Shown here: positions 7,544 through 13,383 of the stretch, piece after piece | How the letters are laid out: each line of letters opens with the position of its first letter | How positions within the stretch are numbered: position 1 is the stretch's first letter | Assembly: GCA_014874305.1 (NCBI GenBank) | Contig: JACWAO010000024.1 | Span: forward strand, 1 to 15,887 | DNA length: 15,887 nucleotides | DNA from: Candidatus Colwelliibacteriota bacterium | GTDB taxonomy: Bacteria > Patescibacteriota > Minisyncoccia > UBA6257 > Colwellbacteraceae | Reading direction: 5' to 3' | Translations under genes and position numbers: made by a program | Notes under the pieces: model-generated | Databases searched by the model: none | What the model saw: only the letters and a program-made list of their open reading frames with translations | Told to the model about the DNA's origin: nothing

Positions 7544-7572
7544 AAAGCCGAGCGGATTAGGCTCGGCTTTTT
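7544..7572 (+). terminator. Intrinsic terminator, + strand
   Basis: 10-bp stem (AAAGCCGAGC 7544-7553 with GCTCGGCTTT 7561-7570), a 7-nt loop and a T-tract to 7572. It ends the membrane-protein gene at 7061-7486. Confidence 0.85.
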
Positions 7573-7618
7573 GATTTGTTATCCACACCGCCTCTCTGTG
7601 AATATTCAATATTTCCCT

Positions 7619-7624
7619 TATACT
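7619..7624 (+). promoter_or_regulatory. Putative -10 box of the DUF805 gene
   Basis: TATACT lies 29 nt before the ATG at 7654, with a weak -35-like CTGTGA 17 nt upstream (7596-7601). The leader is A-rich without a clear Shine-Dalgarno. Confidence 0.4.
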
Positions 7625-7653
7625 TAAAATACGAGAAAATAAAGAATAAAAAT

Positions 7654-8022
7654 ATGAATTACTATTTCGAGGTTTGGAAAAAGTATGCCTTATTTTCCGG
7701 TCGAGCGAGAAGAGCGGAATACTGGTACTTCGTATTATTTAACATTATAGCCTACATTGCCTTATGGATTATAGACACGCTCATAAGTAACGCATCCGCC
7801 CAAGGAAACTTTTACTTTCTTACGCTATTTTATGATTTAGCCGTAATCCTGCCGTCATTGGCCGTAGGCTCAAGAAGACTACACGATACTGGACGAAGCG
7901 CATGGTGGTTGCTTATAGGCTTAGTGCCTATCGCCGGAGCGATAGTCTTGATTATTTTCTTCCTTGGGGACAGTCAACCCGGGTCCAACCAATACGGCCC
8001 AAATCCCAAAAGCACGTCTTAA
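7654..8022 (+). CDS. DUF805 family inner-membrane protein
   Basis: 122-aa membrane protein matching DUF805 (YhaH/YhaI-type). It has the N-terminal 'FSGRARRAEYWYF' motif (residues 14-26) and the central 'PSLAVGSRRLHDTGRSAWW' motif (67-85). The tail 'DSQPGSNQYGPNPK' (106-119) matches the usual end of the family. Hydrophobic segments lie at about 27-45, 55-72 and 84-104. Function in the family is unknown. The frame is open 78 bases further upstream, but the added residues are not family-like, so the ATG at 7654 is chosen. Transcribed alone from a promoter just upstream; a bidirectional terminator follows, shared with the convergent Cys-rich gene. Confidence 0.85.
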   Translation: MNYYFEVWKKYALFSGRARRAEYWYFVLFNIIAYIALWIIDTLISNASAQGNFYFLTLFYDLAVILPSLAVGSRRLHDTGRSAWWLLIGLVPIAGAIVLIIFFLGDSQPGSNQYGPNPKSTS

Positions 8023-8044
8023 GCGATGTTAATATAGATAGAAT

Positions 8045-8078
8045 AAAGCCCGTCACGGATCCTCCTGGACGGGCTTTT
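8045..8078. terminator. Bidirectional terminator between convergent genes
   Basis: 10-bp stem (AAAGCCCGTC 8045-8054 with GACGGGCTTT 8068-8077) and a 13-nt loop, with T-tracts on both strands. It sits between the DUF805 gene and the Cys-rich gene. Confidence 0.8.
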
Positions 8079-8094
8079 ATAAACACTACCTGCG

Positions 8095-8391
8095 TCACCC
8101 CTCCCTAACAAGAGGCATGGGCACGTGAACGCATGTTATGGGGTTAAGGGGTTCATCTTCGCAGATGGGGCAGTATGGAAGCGCTATACGCACCACCTTT
8201 CCGACGCCGGCGTGCTGGTCGCCGAATTCGGCGATGTGGACAGAGGCCAACAAGGTCGTCTGGTTTACTTGAACCCCCGTCTTCTTACAGTAGTAGAAAC
8301 CGTCACTGCCGGGGGTACAGTGTTCATTCTTCCACCCTTCTATTTCACGGAGTACCTCCTCGATGCTATGCCCGCCTTCCGGTACCTTCAT
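8095..8391 (-). CDS. Small Cys-rich protein, possible zinc ribbon
   Basis: 98-aa soluble protein with five Cys (residues 25, 35, 74, 77 and 87). These include a CPIC knuckle (74-77) followed by C87 and H89, a spacing compatible with one zinc site; C25 and C35 could complete another site. The middle segment (HIAEFGDQHAGVGKVVRIALPY) looks like a conserved beta-rich core, but I do not recognise a named family. The start is firm: the - strand reads AAAGGGGTGATC 5 nt before the ATG, close to the full anti-Shine-Dalgarno complement. It follows cyoD on the same strand after 99 nt, with its own -10 box (TATAAT at 8461-8456). It may be independent of cyo, or read through from it since no terminator separates them. 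Confidence 0.7.
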   Translation of the reverse strand: MKVPEGGHSIEEVLREIEGWKNEHCTPGSDGFYYCKKTGVQVNQTTLLASVHIAEFGDQHAGVGKVVRIALPYCPICEDEPLNPITCVHVPMPLVREG

Positions 8392-8396
8392 AGCTC

Positions 8397-8409
8397 GATC
8401 ACCCCTTTC
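8397..8409 (-). promoter_or_regulatory. Strong Shine-Dalgarno of the Cys-rich gene
   Basis: GAAAGGGGTGATC on the - strand ends 5 nt before the ATG at 8391. It differs from the extended consensus AAGGAGGTGATC by one base and settles the start codon. Confidence 0.65.
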
Positions 8410-8455
8410 TTGATTACTGGGAACAACGAATTACTATAGAGCCTACAGCGGCAAG

Positions 8456-8461
8456 ATTATA
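8456..8461 (-). promoter_or_regulatory. Putative -10 box between cyoD and the Cys-rich gene
   Basis: A perfect TATAAT (8461-8456) lies in an A/T-rich stretch with no good -35. It would give a leader of about 58 nt for the Cys-rich gene. No hairpin terminator is seen after cyoD. Confidence 0.35.
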
Positions 8462-8490
8462 AAATCAAATTTTACATTTAAAGCCGGGTA

Positions 8491-8841
8491 TTAAAACATG
8501 TTCATCTGGTTATTGATATAACCATTTACCTGAGACGGGGCCATAAGATAATTAAGATTGGACATTATCCAAAGCGACCCGCCAACGATAATTACTATTA
8601 CCGAAATCATGAATATGAAAACCACGAGATTCCACGTTCCGGATCGATTTCTGTTTCCCAACCCGAGGAAAAACACCGCCTGAGCCACGAACTGAAACAC
8701 CGCCAAACCCACAACCGCAACCACCAAAGCTTCTCCGGAAAAAACATGCCTAGTAACCAACGCGTAGGCTAAAACGGTTGCCGCTAGAGCAAGGACAAGT
8801 CCGATGATATAGGAATAAGTTTCCTTAGTTTCTTTTCTCAT
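8491..8841 (-). CDS. cyoD: Cytochrome bo3 quinol oxidase subunit IV
   Basis: 116-aa three-TM protein, about the length of E. coli CyoD (109 aa). Segments lie at about residues 10-30, 36-58 and 71-93. The signature end, 'WN-V-FIF----IVIIVGGSLWIMSNLNY' (about 70-98), matches the CyoD C-terminus, including the WIMxNLNY motif. CyoD is a small accessory subunit that aids assembly of subunit I with its copper and heme in the cytoplasmic membrane. It is the last gene of the cyoABCD operon and starts 4 nt after the cyoC stop, so it is probably translationally coupled. The extra C-terminal tail (VNGYINNQMNMF) goes beyond the E. coli end. No clear terminator follows. Confidence 0.93.
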   Translation of the reverse strand: MRKETKETYSYIIGLVLALAATVLAYALVTRHVFSGEALVVAVVGLAVFQFVAQAVFFLGLGNRNRSGTWNLVVFIFMISVIVIIVGGSLWIMSNLNYLMAPSQVNGYINNQMNMF

Positions 8842-8845
8842 GATT

Positions 8846-9409
8846 TTATATACCTATTGCCCCCATTAAATAAACTATGGTGAAAATAAATATCCAGATA
8901 ATATCCAGGAAGTGCCAAAACAAACCCAAGGAATTTAAGTTCGACAAGTTGAATTTGTTTATTCCGCGGCGGGATACCTGAATCATTATGAATACCATCC
9001 ACAGCAACCCCAGAGTTACGTGTAATCCGTGCATCCCGACAAGCGCGAAGTATGACGACAGAAATCCGCTTCTCTGGGGCCCGTTGCCGGAAGCGATAAA
9101 GCGGCTGAATTCCCCTATTTCCAGAGTGACGAATGTTGCTCCCAAAACAAAAGTTACCGCGAACCACGCCAAGGCCTTTTTTACTTTAGCCGAGTTAACC
9201 GCCATAACGGCCAGGCCGACCGTAAAAGTAGAGGCGAGCAATATAATCGTCTCCGCAAAAGCGAAAGGCATATCGAACAAAACCTTTCCGCCGGGGCCGC
9301 CGAAGGTGTTTCCGTGCAAAATCGCGTAAGTCGCGAAAAGCGCGCCGAAAATAATGGCGTCGCTCATTAGAAATATCCAGAATCCGAATACCGTTTTATC
9401 GTCCTTCAT
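8846..9409 (-). CDS. cyoC: Cytochrome bo3 quinol oxidase subunit III
   Basis: 187-aa five-TM subunit III. It starts directly at the family core 'KTVFGFWIFLMSDAIIFGALFATYAIL' (split at residues 5-31), lacking the His-rich N-terminal extension of E. coli CyoC (204 aa). Other signatures are LEIGEF (96-101), RSGFLSSYFALVGMHGLHV (113-131) and LFWHFLDIIWIFIFTIVYLMGA (about 163-184). Subunit III stabilises the oxidase core in the membrane and carries no metal. The ATG overlaps the TGA of cyoB in an ATGA arrangement, pointing to coupled translation. No strong Shine-Dalgarno precedes it. Confidence 0.95.
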   Translation of the reverse strand: MKDDKTVFGFWIFLMSDAIIFGALFATYAILHGNTFGGPGGKVLFDMPFAFAETIILLASTFTVGLAVMAVNSAKVKKALAWFAVTFVLGATFVTLEIGEFSRFIASGNGPQRSGFLSSYFALVGMHGLHVTLGLLWMVFIMIQVSRRGINKFNLSNLNSLGLFWHFLDIIWIFIFTIVYLMGAIGI

Positions 9410-11391
9410 GCCGCTATTTTTTGCCTTAATTCAGAATCCATCCGTTCGACTTCGGAGGCTGGAATAACCCGTTCCGTATCCACGCTCGACAATCTCCACG
9501 CTAAAAGCGTCACCCCTCCCAGCAACGCCGCGACAACCAGCCAGATGATATGCCAGACGATAGCGAACCCGAAAACAAACGCCAGCCCGCCCATCAATAT
9601 CGGTATGGAGGTGTTTTTAGGCACGCTTATGTCCTCATAGGCGCGGCCGGCCGTCGCCATCACACCTTTCTGTTTCGCGTCCCAAAACGGATCCCGATCG
9701 TGCACCTCGGGAATTATCGCGAAGTTATATTCCGGAACCGGAGACGGAATAGACCACTCGAGCGTGCGTGCGTCCCACGGGTCCCCGCCGGTAAGATCGA
9801 TGTTCTTCTTCCTGTCCCGATAACTTATAAACATCTGCGCGATCTGCAGAATGAAACCGGCGGCGATTATCAGAGAACCGATTCCCGCGACTATAAACAA
9901 AGGCTGCCATCCGGTGGACGCGCTGTAATGATAAAGGCGTCTCGTAGCTCCCATAAACCCAAGGATATACAATGGCCCGAAAGCCAAAAAGAATCCGATT
10001 AGCCAGCACCAGAAAGACCACTTTCCGACAGCCTCGCTTAGCTTGAATCCGGTGTATTTCGGGAACCAGTAATAAAGTCCGGAGAAAAGTCCGAACATCA
10101 CTCCTCCTATAAGCATCGTGTGAAAATGAGCGACCAGGAAAAGACTGTTATGCAGTTCATAGTCTATTCCCGGAATGGCCATCATGACGCCAGCCACTCC
10201 GCCAAGAGTAAAGGTCGCGATAAAACCGAAGAACCAGTACATCGGCAAAGTAAAACGCACTCGTCCCTGATACATCGTGAAAATCCAGTTGAAAATTTTC
10301 ACTCCGGTCGGCACGGCGATAAGCATCGTGGCTATTCCGAAAAACGCGTTCAAATCCGCTCCACCGCCCATCGTGAAAAAATGGTGCAGCCAGACGGTGA
10401 AAGAAAGAAGGGTTATGGCCGCCGTCGCGTACACCATCGAGGCGTAACCGAACAGGCGCTTTTTAGAAAAAGTCGCGACCACCTCGGAAAAAATACCAAA
10501 GATTGGCATTATAAGGATATACACCTCCGGATGTCCCCAGGACCAGAAAAGGTTCACGTACATCATCGCGTTTCCTCCGAAGCCGGCGGTGAAGAAGTGC
10601 ATCCCGAAAAACCTGTCCAAGAAAAGCAGGCCGAGAGTGGCGGTCAGTATCGGGAAGGCGAATACCACCATAACGTTGGTCGCGAGAGCCGTCCAGATAA
10701 ACAACGGCATTTTCATAAGAGTCATGCCCGGACACCGCATTTTAATGATGGTAACCAGGAAGTTGATTCCAGCCAATAGCGTTCCCACGCCGGCAAGCTG
10801 AAGGGCCCAGATCCAGTAATCCACTCCGACTCCGGGACTGTAGGCCAGCTCGGATAACGGCGGGTACGCCACCCAGCCGGTCGCCGCGAAATGCCCCAGG
10901 ATTAACGACATATTGAACACCATCGCGCCAGCCGCGAAAAACCAGAAGCTCATAGCGTTTAAAAACGGAAAGGCGACATCCCTGGAACCTATCTGAAGAG
11001 GTATTATCAGGTTAAACAAGGCGAAAATAAGAGGCATGGCGACGAAGAAGATCATATCCACGCCGTGGGAGGAGAAAAGCTGATCGAAATGGTTGGCGCT
11101 AAGGAATCCGGTCGAGGCGCCGACGGATATGGATTGCTGTCCGCGCATCAATAGCGCCTCGACTCCCCCGCGGAAAAACATAATCAAAGCGATCACGAGA
11201 TACATCATCCCTATTTTTTTATGGTCAAGAGTGGTGAGCCACTCCCTCCAGAGCCACCCCCATCGTTTATGTTTGGTTAACAGAATAATCACGACCAACC
11301 CCACTAGACCCATGAAAGAAACCGCGGCTAAGATAGTCGGACTCTGTTCGAAAGCGGAAAGGGTTAGTTTACCAAAAATAAAACTCATCAT
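9406..11391 (-). CDS. cyoB: Cytochrome bo3 quinol oxidase subunit I (catalytic, proton pump)
   Basis: 661-aa heme-copper oxidase subunit I, nearly co-linear with E. coli CyoB (663 aa) at an offset of +3. It oxidises ubiquinol-type quinol and reduces O2 to water while pumping protons. Visible ligands: H109 and H424 (low-spin heme), H422 (high-spin heme), and H287, H336 and H337 (CuB) with Y291 (cross-linked Tyr). D-channel D138 and E289 (WGHPEVY) and K-channel K365 (PTGVKIFNW) are kept, so it is an A-type enzyme. The quinol site shows R74, H101 and Q104, but the position of E. coli Asp75 is E78. Fifteen-helix topology is expected. Two ATGs stand in tandem; the first is used. It starts 7 nt after the cyoA stop and overlaps cyoC by 3 nt. 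Confidence 0.97.
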   Translation of the reverse strand: MMSFIFGKLTLSAFEQSPTILAAVSFMGLVGLVVIILLTKHKRWGWLWREWLTTLDHKKIGMMYLVIALIMFFRGGVEALLMRGQQSISVGASTGFLSANHFDQLFSSHGVDMIFFVAMPLIFALFNLIIPLQIGSRDVAFPFLNAMSFWFFAAGAMVFNMSLILGHFAATGWVAYPPLSELAYSPGVGVDYWIWALQLAGVGTLLAGINFLVTIIKMRCPGMTLMKMPLFIWTALATNVMVVFAFPILTATLGLLFLDRFFGMHFFTAGFGGNAMMYVNLFWSWGHPEVYILIMPIFGIFSEVVATFSKKRLFGYASMVYATAAITLLSFTVWLHHFFTMGGGADLNAFFGIATMLIAVPTGVKIFNWIFTMYQGRVRFTLPMYWFFGFIATFTLGGVAGVMMAIPGIDYELHNSLFLVAHFHTMLIGGVMFGLFSGLYYWFPKYTGFKLSEAVGKWSFWCWLIGFFLAFGPLYILGFMGATRRLYHYSASTGWQPLFIVAGIGSLIIAAGFILQIAQMFISYRDRKKNIDLTGGDPWDARTLEWSIPSPVPEYNFAIIPEVHDRDPFWDAKQKGVMATAGRAYEDISVPKNTSIPILMGGLAFVFGFAIVWHIIWLVVAALLGGVTLLAWRLSSVDTERVIPASEVERMDSELRQKIAA

Positions 11392-11398
11392 GCTTTGA

Positions 11399-12325
11399 TT
11401 ACGTACTTGTTGAGGTGGACGTCGCGGTTCCCGTGCCGGCCGACGTTGATGAACTAGACACAGGTGTCATGTATTTCATTACTATCCAATTATACAGATT
11501 AGGGACAACCGATGAATAGTAAGAAATCGGATTATTCTGGCTCGGTTTAGCCAACGCCTCATATTCGGCAACATTTAAAACGGTACTTGAAGAGTTCTTA
11601 ATCGTATTCACCCAGCTCGTGAACTCCGAGGAAGAGACCGCCTTCGCCGTAAATTGCATCCCCGCGAATCCCTCCCCGCTGAAATTCGAGGACATCCCCA
11701 TGTAATTTCCGGGACGCTGGGCTATAAGATGAAGCTGTGTCGACATTCCCGGCATTCCATAAAGCTGTCCGCCAAGCTGGGGAATCCACAACGAGTTCAT
11801 CGGCGCGTCGGATGTTATCTTAAAAGCCACCTGCGTATTCACCGGAAATTCCAGGAAGTTTAAAGAAGCAATCCCCTGCTGTGGATAGATAAACAGCCAC
11901 TTCCAGTCCAAGGCAACGGCCTGGACCGTTATAGACGGCGCGGCTGATTGCATCTGCAACGGCTTGTATGGATTAAGAGCGTGGGTCGATATCCACGTTA
12001 TCACGCCCAGCGCGGCAACGATGGCAAACGGAAAAGACCACCACAATACCTCATAAATTGGAAGACGAACCAAGCCGGGGTTATACTTCGCTTTGGAATT
12101 TCCCTCCCTATACTTCCAGGCGATAACAAAAGTAAGAATAAAAACCGGTAGGACTACGAGAGACATCAATAAGACCGCTATTATCATTAGGTTACGCTCA
12201 TGGAGACTGACAAAACCCTGCGGATTCAGCATAACCGCACTGTGGGAGTAAAAGAACAAGACCAACCCCGCAACTGCCAGTAGAAAAAGAAAAGATAAGA
12301 TCGCAATTTTATATTTAACGCCCAT
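11399..12325 (-). CDS. cyoA: Cytochrome bo3 quinol oxidase subunit II
   Basis: 308-aa subunit II with an N-terminal hydrophobic segment (7-26), two TM helices (about 45-70 and 93-113) and an extracytoplasmic cupredoxin domain (about 131-230: TVQAVALDWKWLFIYPQQGIA, LWIPQLGGQLYGMPGM). The Cys/His/Met ligands of the CuA site are absent, as in all quinol-type subunits II (FSGEGFAGMQF replaces the copper loop). Residues 236-288 are the CyoA C-terminal domain. A TSTSTST tail follows, matching the linker style of the giant surface protein. Unlike E. coli CyoA it has no lipobox Cys after the first segment. I prefer ATG at 12325; an upstream TTG at 12343 is also in frame. TACTAT lies 8 nt before this ATG, so a leaderless transcript is possible. 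Confidence 0.93.
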   Translation of the reverse strand: MGVKYKIAILSFLFLLAVAGLVLFFYSHSAVMLNPQGFVSLHERNLMIIAVLLMSLVVLPVFILTFVIAWKYREGNSKAKYNPGLVRLPIYEVLWWSFPFAIVAALGVITWISTHALNPYKPLQMQSAAPSITVQAVALDWKWLFIYPQQGIASLNFLEFPVNTQVAFKITSDAPMNSLWIPQLGGQLYGMPGMSTQLHLIAQRPGNYMGMSSNFSGEGFAGMQFTAKAVSSSEFTSWVNTIKNSSSTVLNVAEYEALAKPSQNNPISYYSSVVPNLYNWIVMKYMTPVSSSSTSAGTGTATSTSTST

Positions 12326-12333
12326 TATTACTA

Positions 12334-12362
12334 ATAGTAACAAATTTTTCCGGCATTTTCAT
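12334..12362 (-). promoter_or_regulatory. Possible second, leaderless promoter of cyoA
   Basis: ATGAAA (12362-12357), a 17-nt spacer and TACTAT (12339-12334). The cyoA ATG follows 8 nt later, so a transcript would start at or next to the start codon. The boxes are only moderate matches (4 of 6 each). Confidence 0.3.
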
Positions 12363-12365
12363 AAG

Positions 12366-12456
12366 CTGTGAAATGTAGAACGTGGAACGCGAACCACGTA
12401 CCGTGAACCGTGAGTTACGTTTACGTCCTACGATTCGCGATTTGCGTAGTTACGGG
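12366..12456. repeat. Heptanucleotide array 1 (13 degenerate units)
   Basis: Thirteen contiguous 7-nt units, such as CTGTGAA, ACGTGGA, ACGCGAA, CCGTGAA, CCGTGAG, TTACGTT, TACGTCC, TACGATT and CGCGATT. Each has a CG, TG or CA step at its centre. The array fills the leader between the likely cyo promoter and cyoA. It shares a 26-nt exact block (12411-12436) with array 2 (14000-14025) in the same orientation. Relative to array 2 it has 14 extra bases, exactly two units, which supports the 7-nt period. Confidence 0.75.
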
Positions 12457-12457
12457 G

Positions 12458-12466
12458 ATTATATCA
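12458..12466 (-). promoter_or_regulatory. Extended -10 promoter of the cyoABCD operon
   Basis: TGA-TATAAT (12466-12458) is a perfect extended -10 element on the - strand. The start would be near 12451, giving a leader of about 125 nt made of the heptamer array. The -35 position falls at the end of the 42-bp palindrome. Confidence 0.55.
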
Positions 12467-12478
12467 AACCAAGTGGTA

Positions 12479-12520
12479 TTACTAAACATCGCTTCCCGAT
12501 CGGGAAGCGATGTTTAGTAA
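12479..12520. repeat. 42-bp perfect palindrome next to the cyo promoter
   Basis: Arm TTACTAAACATCGCTTCCCG (12479-12498) and its exact reverse complement (12501-12520), meeting at the CGATCG centre with no loop. There is no T-tract after the hairpin on either strand (GGAAAAAAAG on +; TACCACTTGG on -). A standard terminator is therefore unlikely, although it lies downstream of the - strand gene ending at 12552. One end covers the -35 position of the cyo promoter, so an operator or a cruciform is possible. Confidence 0.75.
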
Positions 12521-12551
12521 GGAAAAAAAGCCGACAGAGTTGCTGACAAGG

Positions 12552-12986
12552 TTACCGTATGCCCGTATCGCAATTAATAGTTATATCCTGTGTTTCGCCG
12601 GAAACGACATCGACCTGGACCGCCGAGCAGAACGGAAAAGGAGATTTACCCTGAGCCTGGAAAGAGTAGGATCCGGGCAGGAGCGATATCTTAAAACTTC
12701 CGGAGGAATCCGTTTTTAAAACCGCATATGATTCCGCGGGCGCGACCGATTTAACATCAACGGTAGTCTCGTACGGCTTAGGAGCGCATCCTGGAAGAGG
12801 CGGATTATGCTCCACGGGACACGTTGGTCCGAGCAAGACTTTTCCAGTAACAGTACCCTTTGTACCAGAGACCGGCGGAGTCGATGTGCTTGTCGAAGGG
12901 CTAGAACTAATTTTCAAAAATGCCCAGAATACGGTTACGACAATAGCTATAAGTACGATAATTCCTGCGATAATTAATTTTTTCAT
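12552..12986 (-). CDS. Membrane-anchored carboxypeptidase-regulatory-like (prealbumin-type) protein
   Basis: 144-aa protein. Residues 1-24 are a signal anchor (KKLIIAGIIVLIAIVVTVFWAF) without a clear cleavage site. A Ser/Thr/Pro linker (about 26-42) and one beta-sandwich domain follow (45-139). The domain starts GTVTGKVLLGPTCPVEHNPP and has the SSGSFKISLLPGSYSF core typical of carboxypeptidase-regulatory/transthyretin-like folds. Four Cys (56, 67, 120 and 139) could form two disulfides outside the cell. Function is unknown; it resembles a single repeat of the giant surface protein but with extra Cys. The frame extends to an upstream TTG/ATG-type start at 13043, but the promoter (TTGAAA/TATACT) lies within that extension, so ATG 12986 is chosen. 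Confidence 0.75.
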   Translation of the reverse strand: MKKLIIAGIIVLIAIVVTVFWAFLKISSSPSTSTSTPPVSGTKGTVTGKVLLGPTCPVEHNPPLPGCAPKPYETTVDVKSVAPAESYAVLKTDSSGSFKISLLPGSYSFQAQGKSPFPFCSAVQVDVVSGETQDITINCDTGIR

Positions 12987-13012
12987 GCTTTTATATAAAA
13001 TACCCTGCTTAA

Positions 13013-13040
13013 AGTATATTACTCCGCGAATTGTTTTCAA
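13013..13040 (-). promoter_or_regulatory. Sigma70 promoter of the anchored protein
   Basis: TTGAAA (13040-13035), 16-nt spacer, TATACT (13018-13013) on the - strand. The start would be near 13006, giving a leader of about 20 nt. It lies directly downstream of the terminator at 13049-13082. Confidence 0.65.
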
Positions 13041-13048
13041 CACGCATT

Positions 13049-13082
13049 AAAAAAGGACGTCAATCTTTAATGATTGGCGTCC
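13049..13082 (-). terminator. Strong intrinsic terminator, - strand
   Basis: 11-bp stem (GGACGCCAATC with GATTGACGTCC, one G-U pair) and a 6-nt loop, followed by six T (13054-13049). It ends the transcript of the 80-aa gene. Confidence 0.85.
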
Positions 13083-13105
13083 GCTTCTCCCTGGAGAGGG
13101 AGACT

Positions 13106-13348
13106 CTACTGCGTCGCACGCACCGGAACATCGACTCCACTTTCAACAACAAACTCGTCGGCCAACCTCCGCACCACAAGCCGCGTTGAGAGGCCCAGTT
13201 CACTCGAGATCCGATCAACCAGTTCCTGAGGGGGTGTGTCCAAAACGTATGGATGGACCACCGAGATGTAAAGCCCGCCTCTGCGGACATGATACTTGCC
13301 ATCTTCCCCCAAAAGGCGACGAGTTTTCAGTAAAGGCGGATGAGGCAC
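13106..13348 (-). CDS. Unrecognised 80-aa protein
   Basis: Small soluble protein with a basic N-terminus (KTRRLLGEDGKYHVRRGGL). The second half (about 38-66: TPPQELVDRISSELGLSTRLVVRRLADEF) has the helix-turn-helix-like pattern of a small regulator, though I cannot name a family. Downstream it is closed by a very good terminator, which supports a real transcript. The start is uncertain. GTG at 13348 is the furthest upstream start but stands two bases after the T-tract of the preceding terminator and has no Shine-Dalgarno; TTG at 13312 is another option. It could be expressed by read-through from the Nudix gene. Confidence 0.55.
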   Translation of the reverse strand: MPHPPLLKTRRLLGEDGKYHVRRGGLYISVVHPYVLDTPPQELVDRISSELGLSTRLVVRRLADEFVVESGVDVPVRATQ

Positions 13349-13350
13349 AA

Positions 13351-13377
13351 AAAATAGCGGGTGATTCCCGCCTTTTT
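13351..13377. terminator. Short bidirectional terminator after the Nudix gene
   Basis: GCGGG (13357-13361), a 5-nt loop and CCCGC (13367-13371). TATTTTTT follows on the - strand and CTTTTT on the + strand. The 5-bp stem is short but all G-C. Confidence 0.6.
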
Positions 13378-13383
13378 GTACAC

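Noticed and set aside
8125..8439. 104-aa + strand frame (and a second one at 8175-8393)
   Set aside because: Opposite the Cys-rich gene, which has a near-perfect Shine-Dalgarno and CPIC motif; the + strand frames have neither.
10120..10779. 219-aa open frame on the + strand
   Set aside because: Entirely antisense to the conserved core of cyoB; the translation is a low-complexity His/Arg/Lys-rich string, an artefact of the codon bias of the real gene.
13060..13302. Second 80-aa frame on the - strand, out of phase with the gene at 13106-13348
   Set aside because: It runs into the terminator at 13049-13082 and has a Trp/Ser-rich composition; the frame at 13106-13348 looks more protein-like and stops before the terminator.
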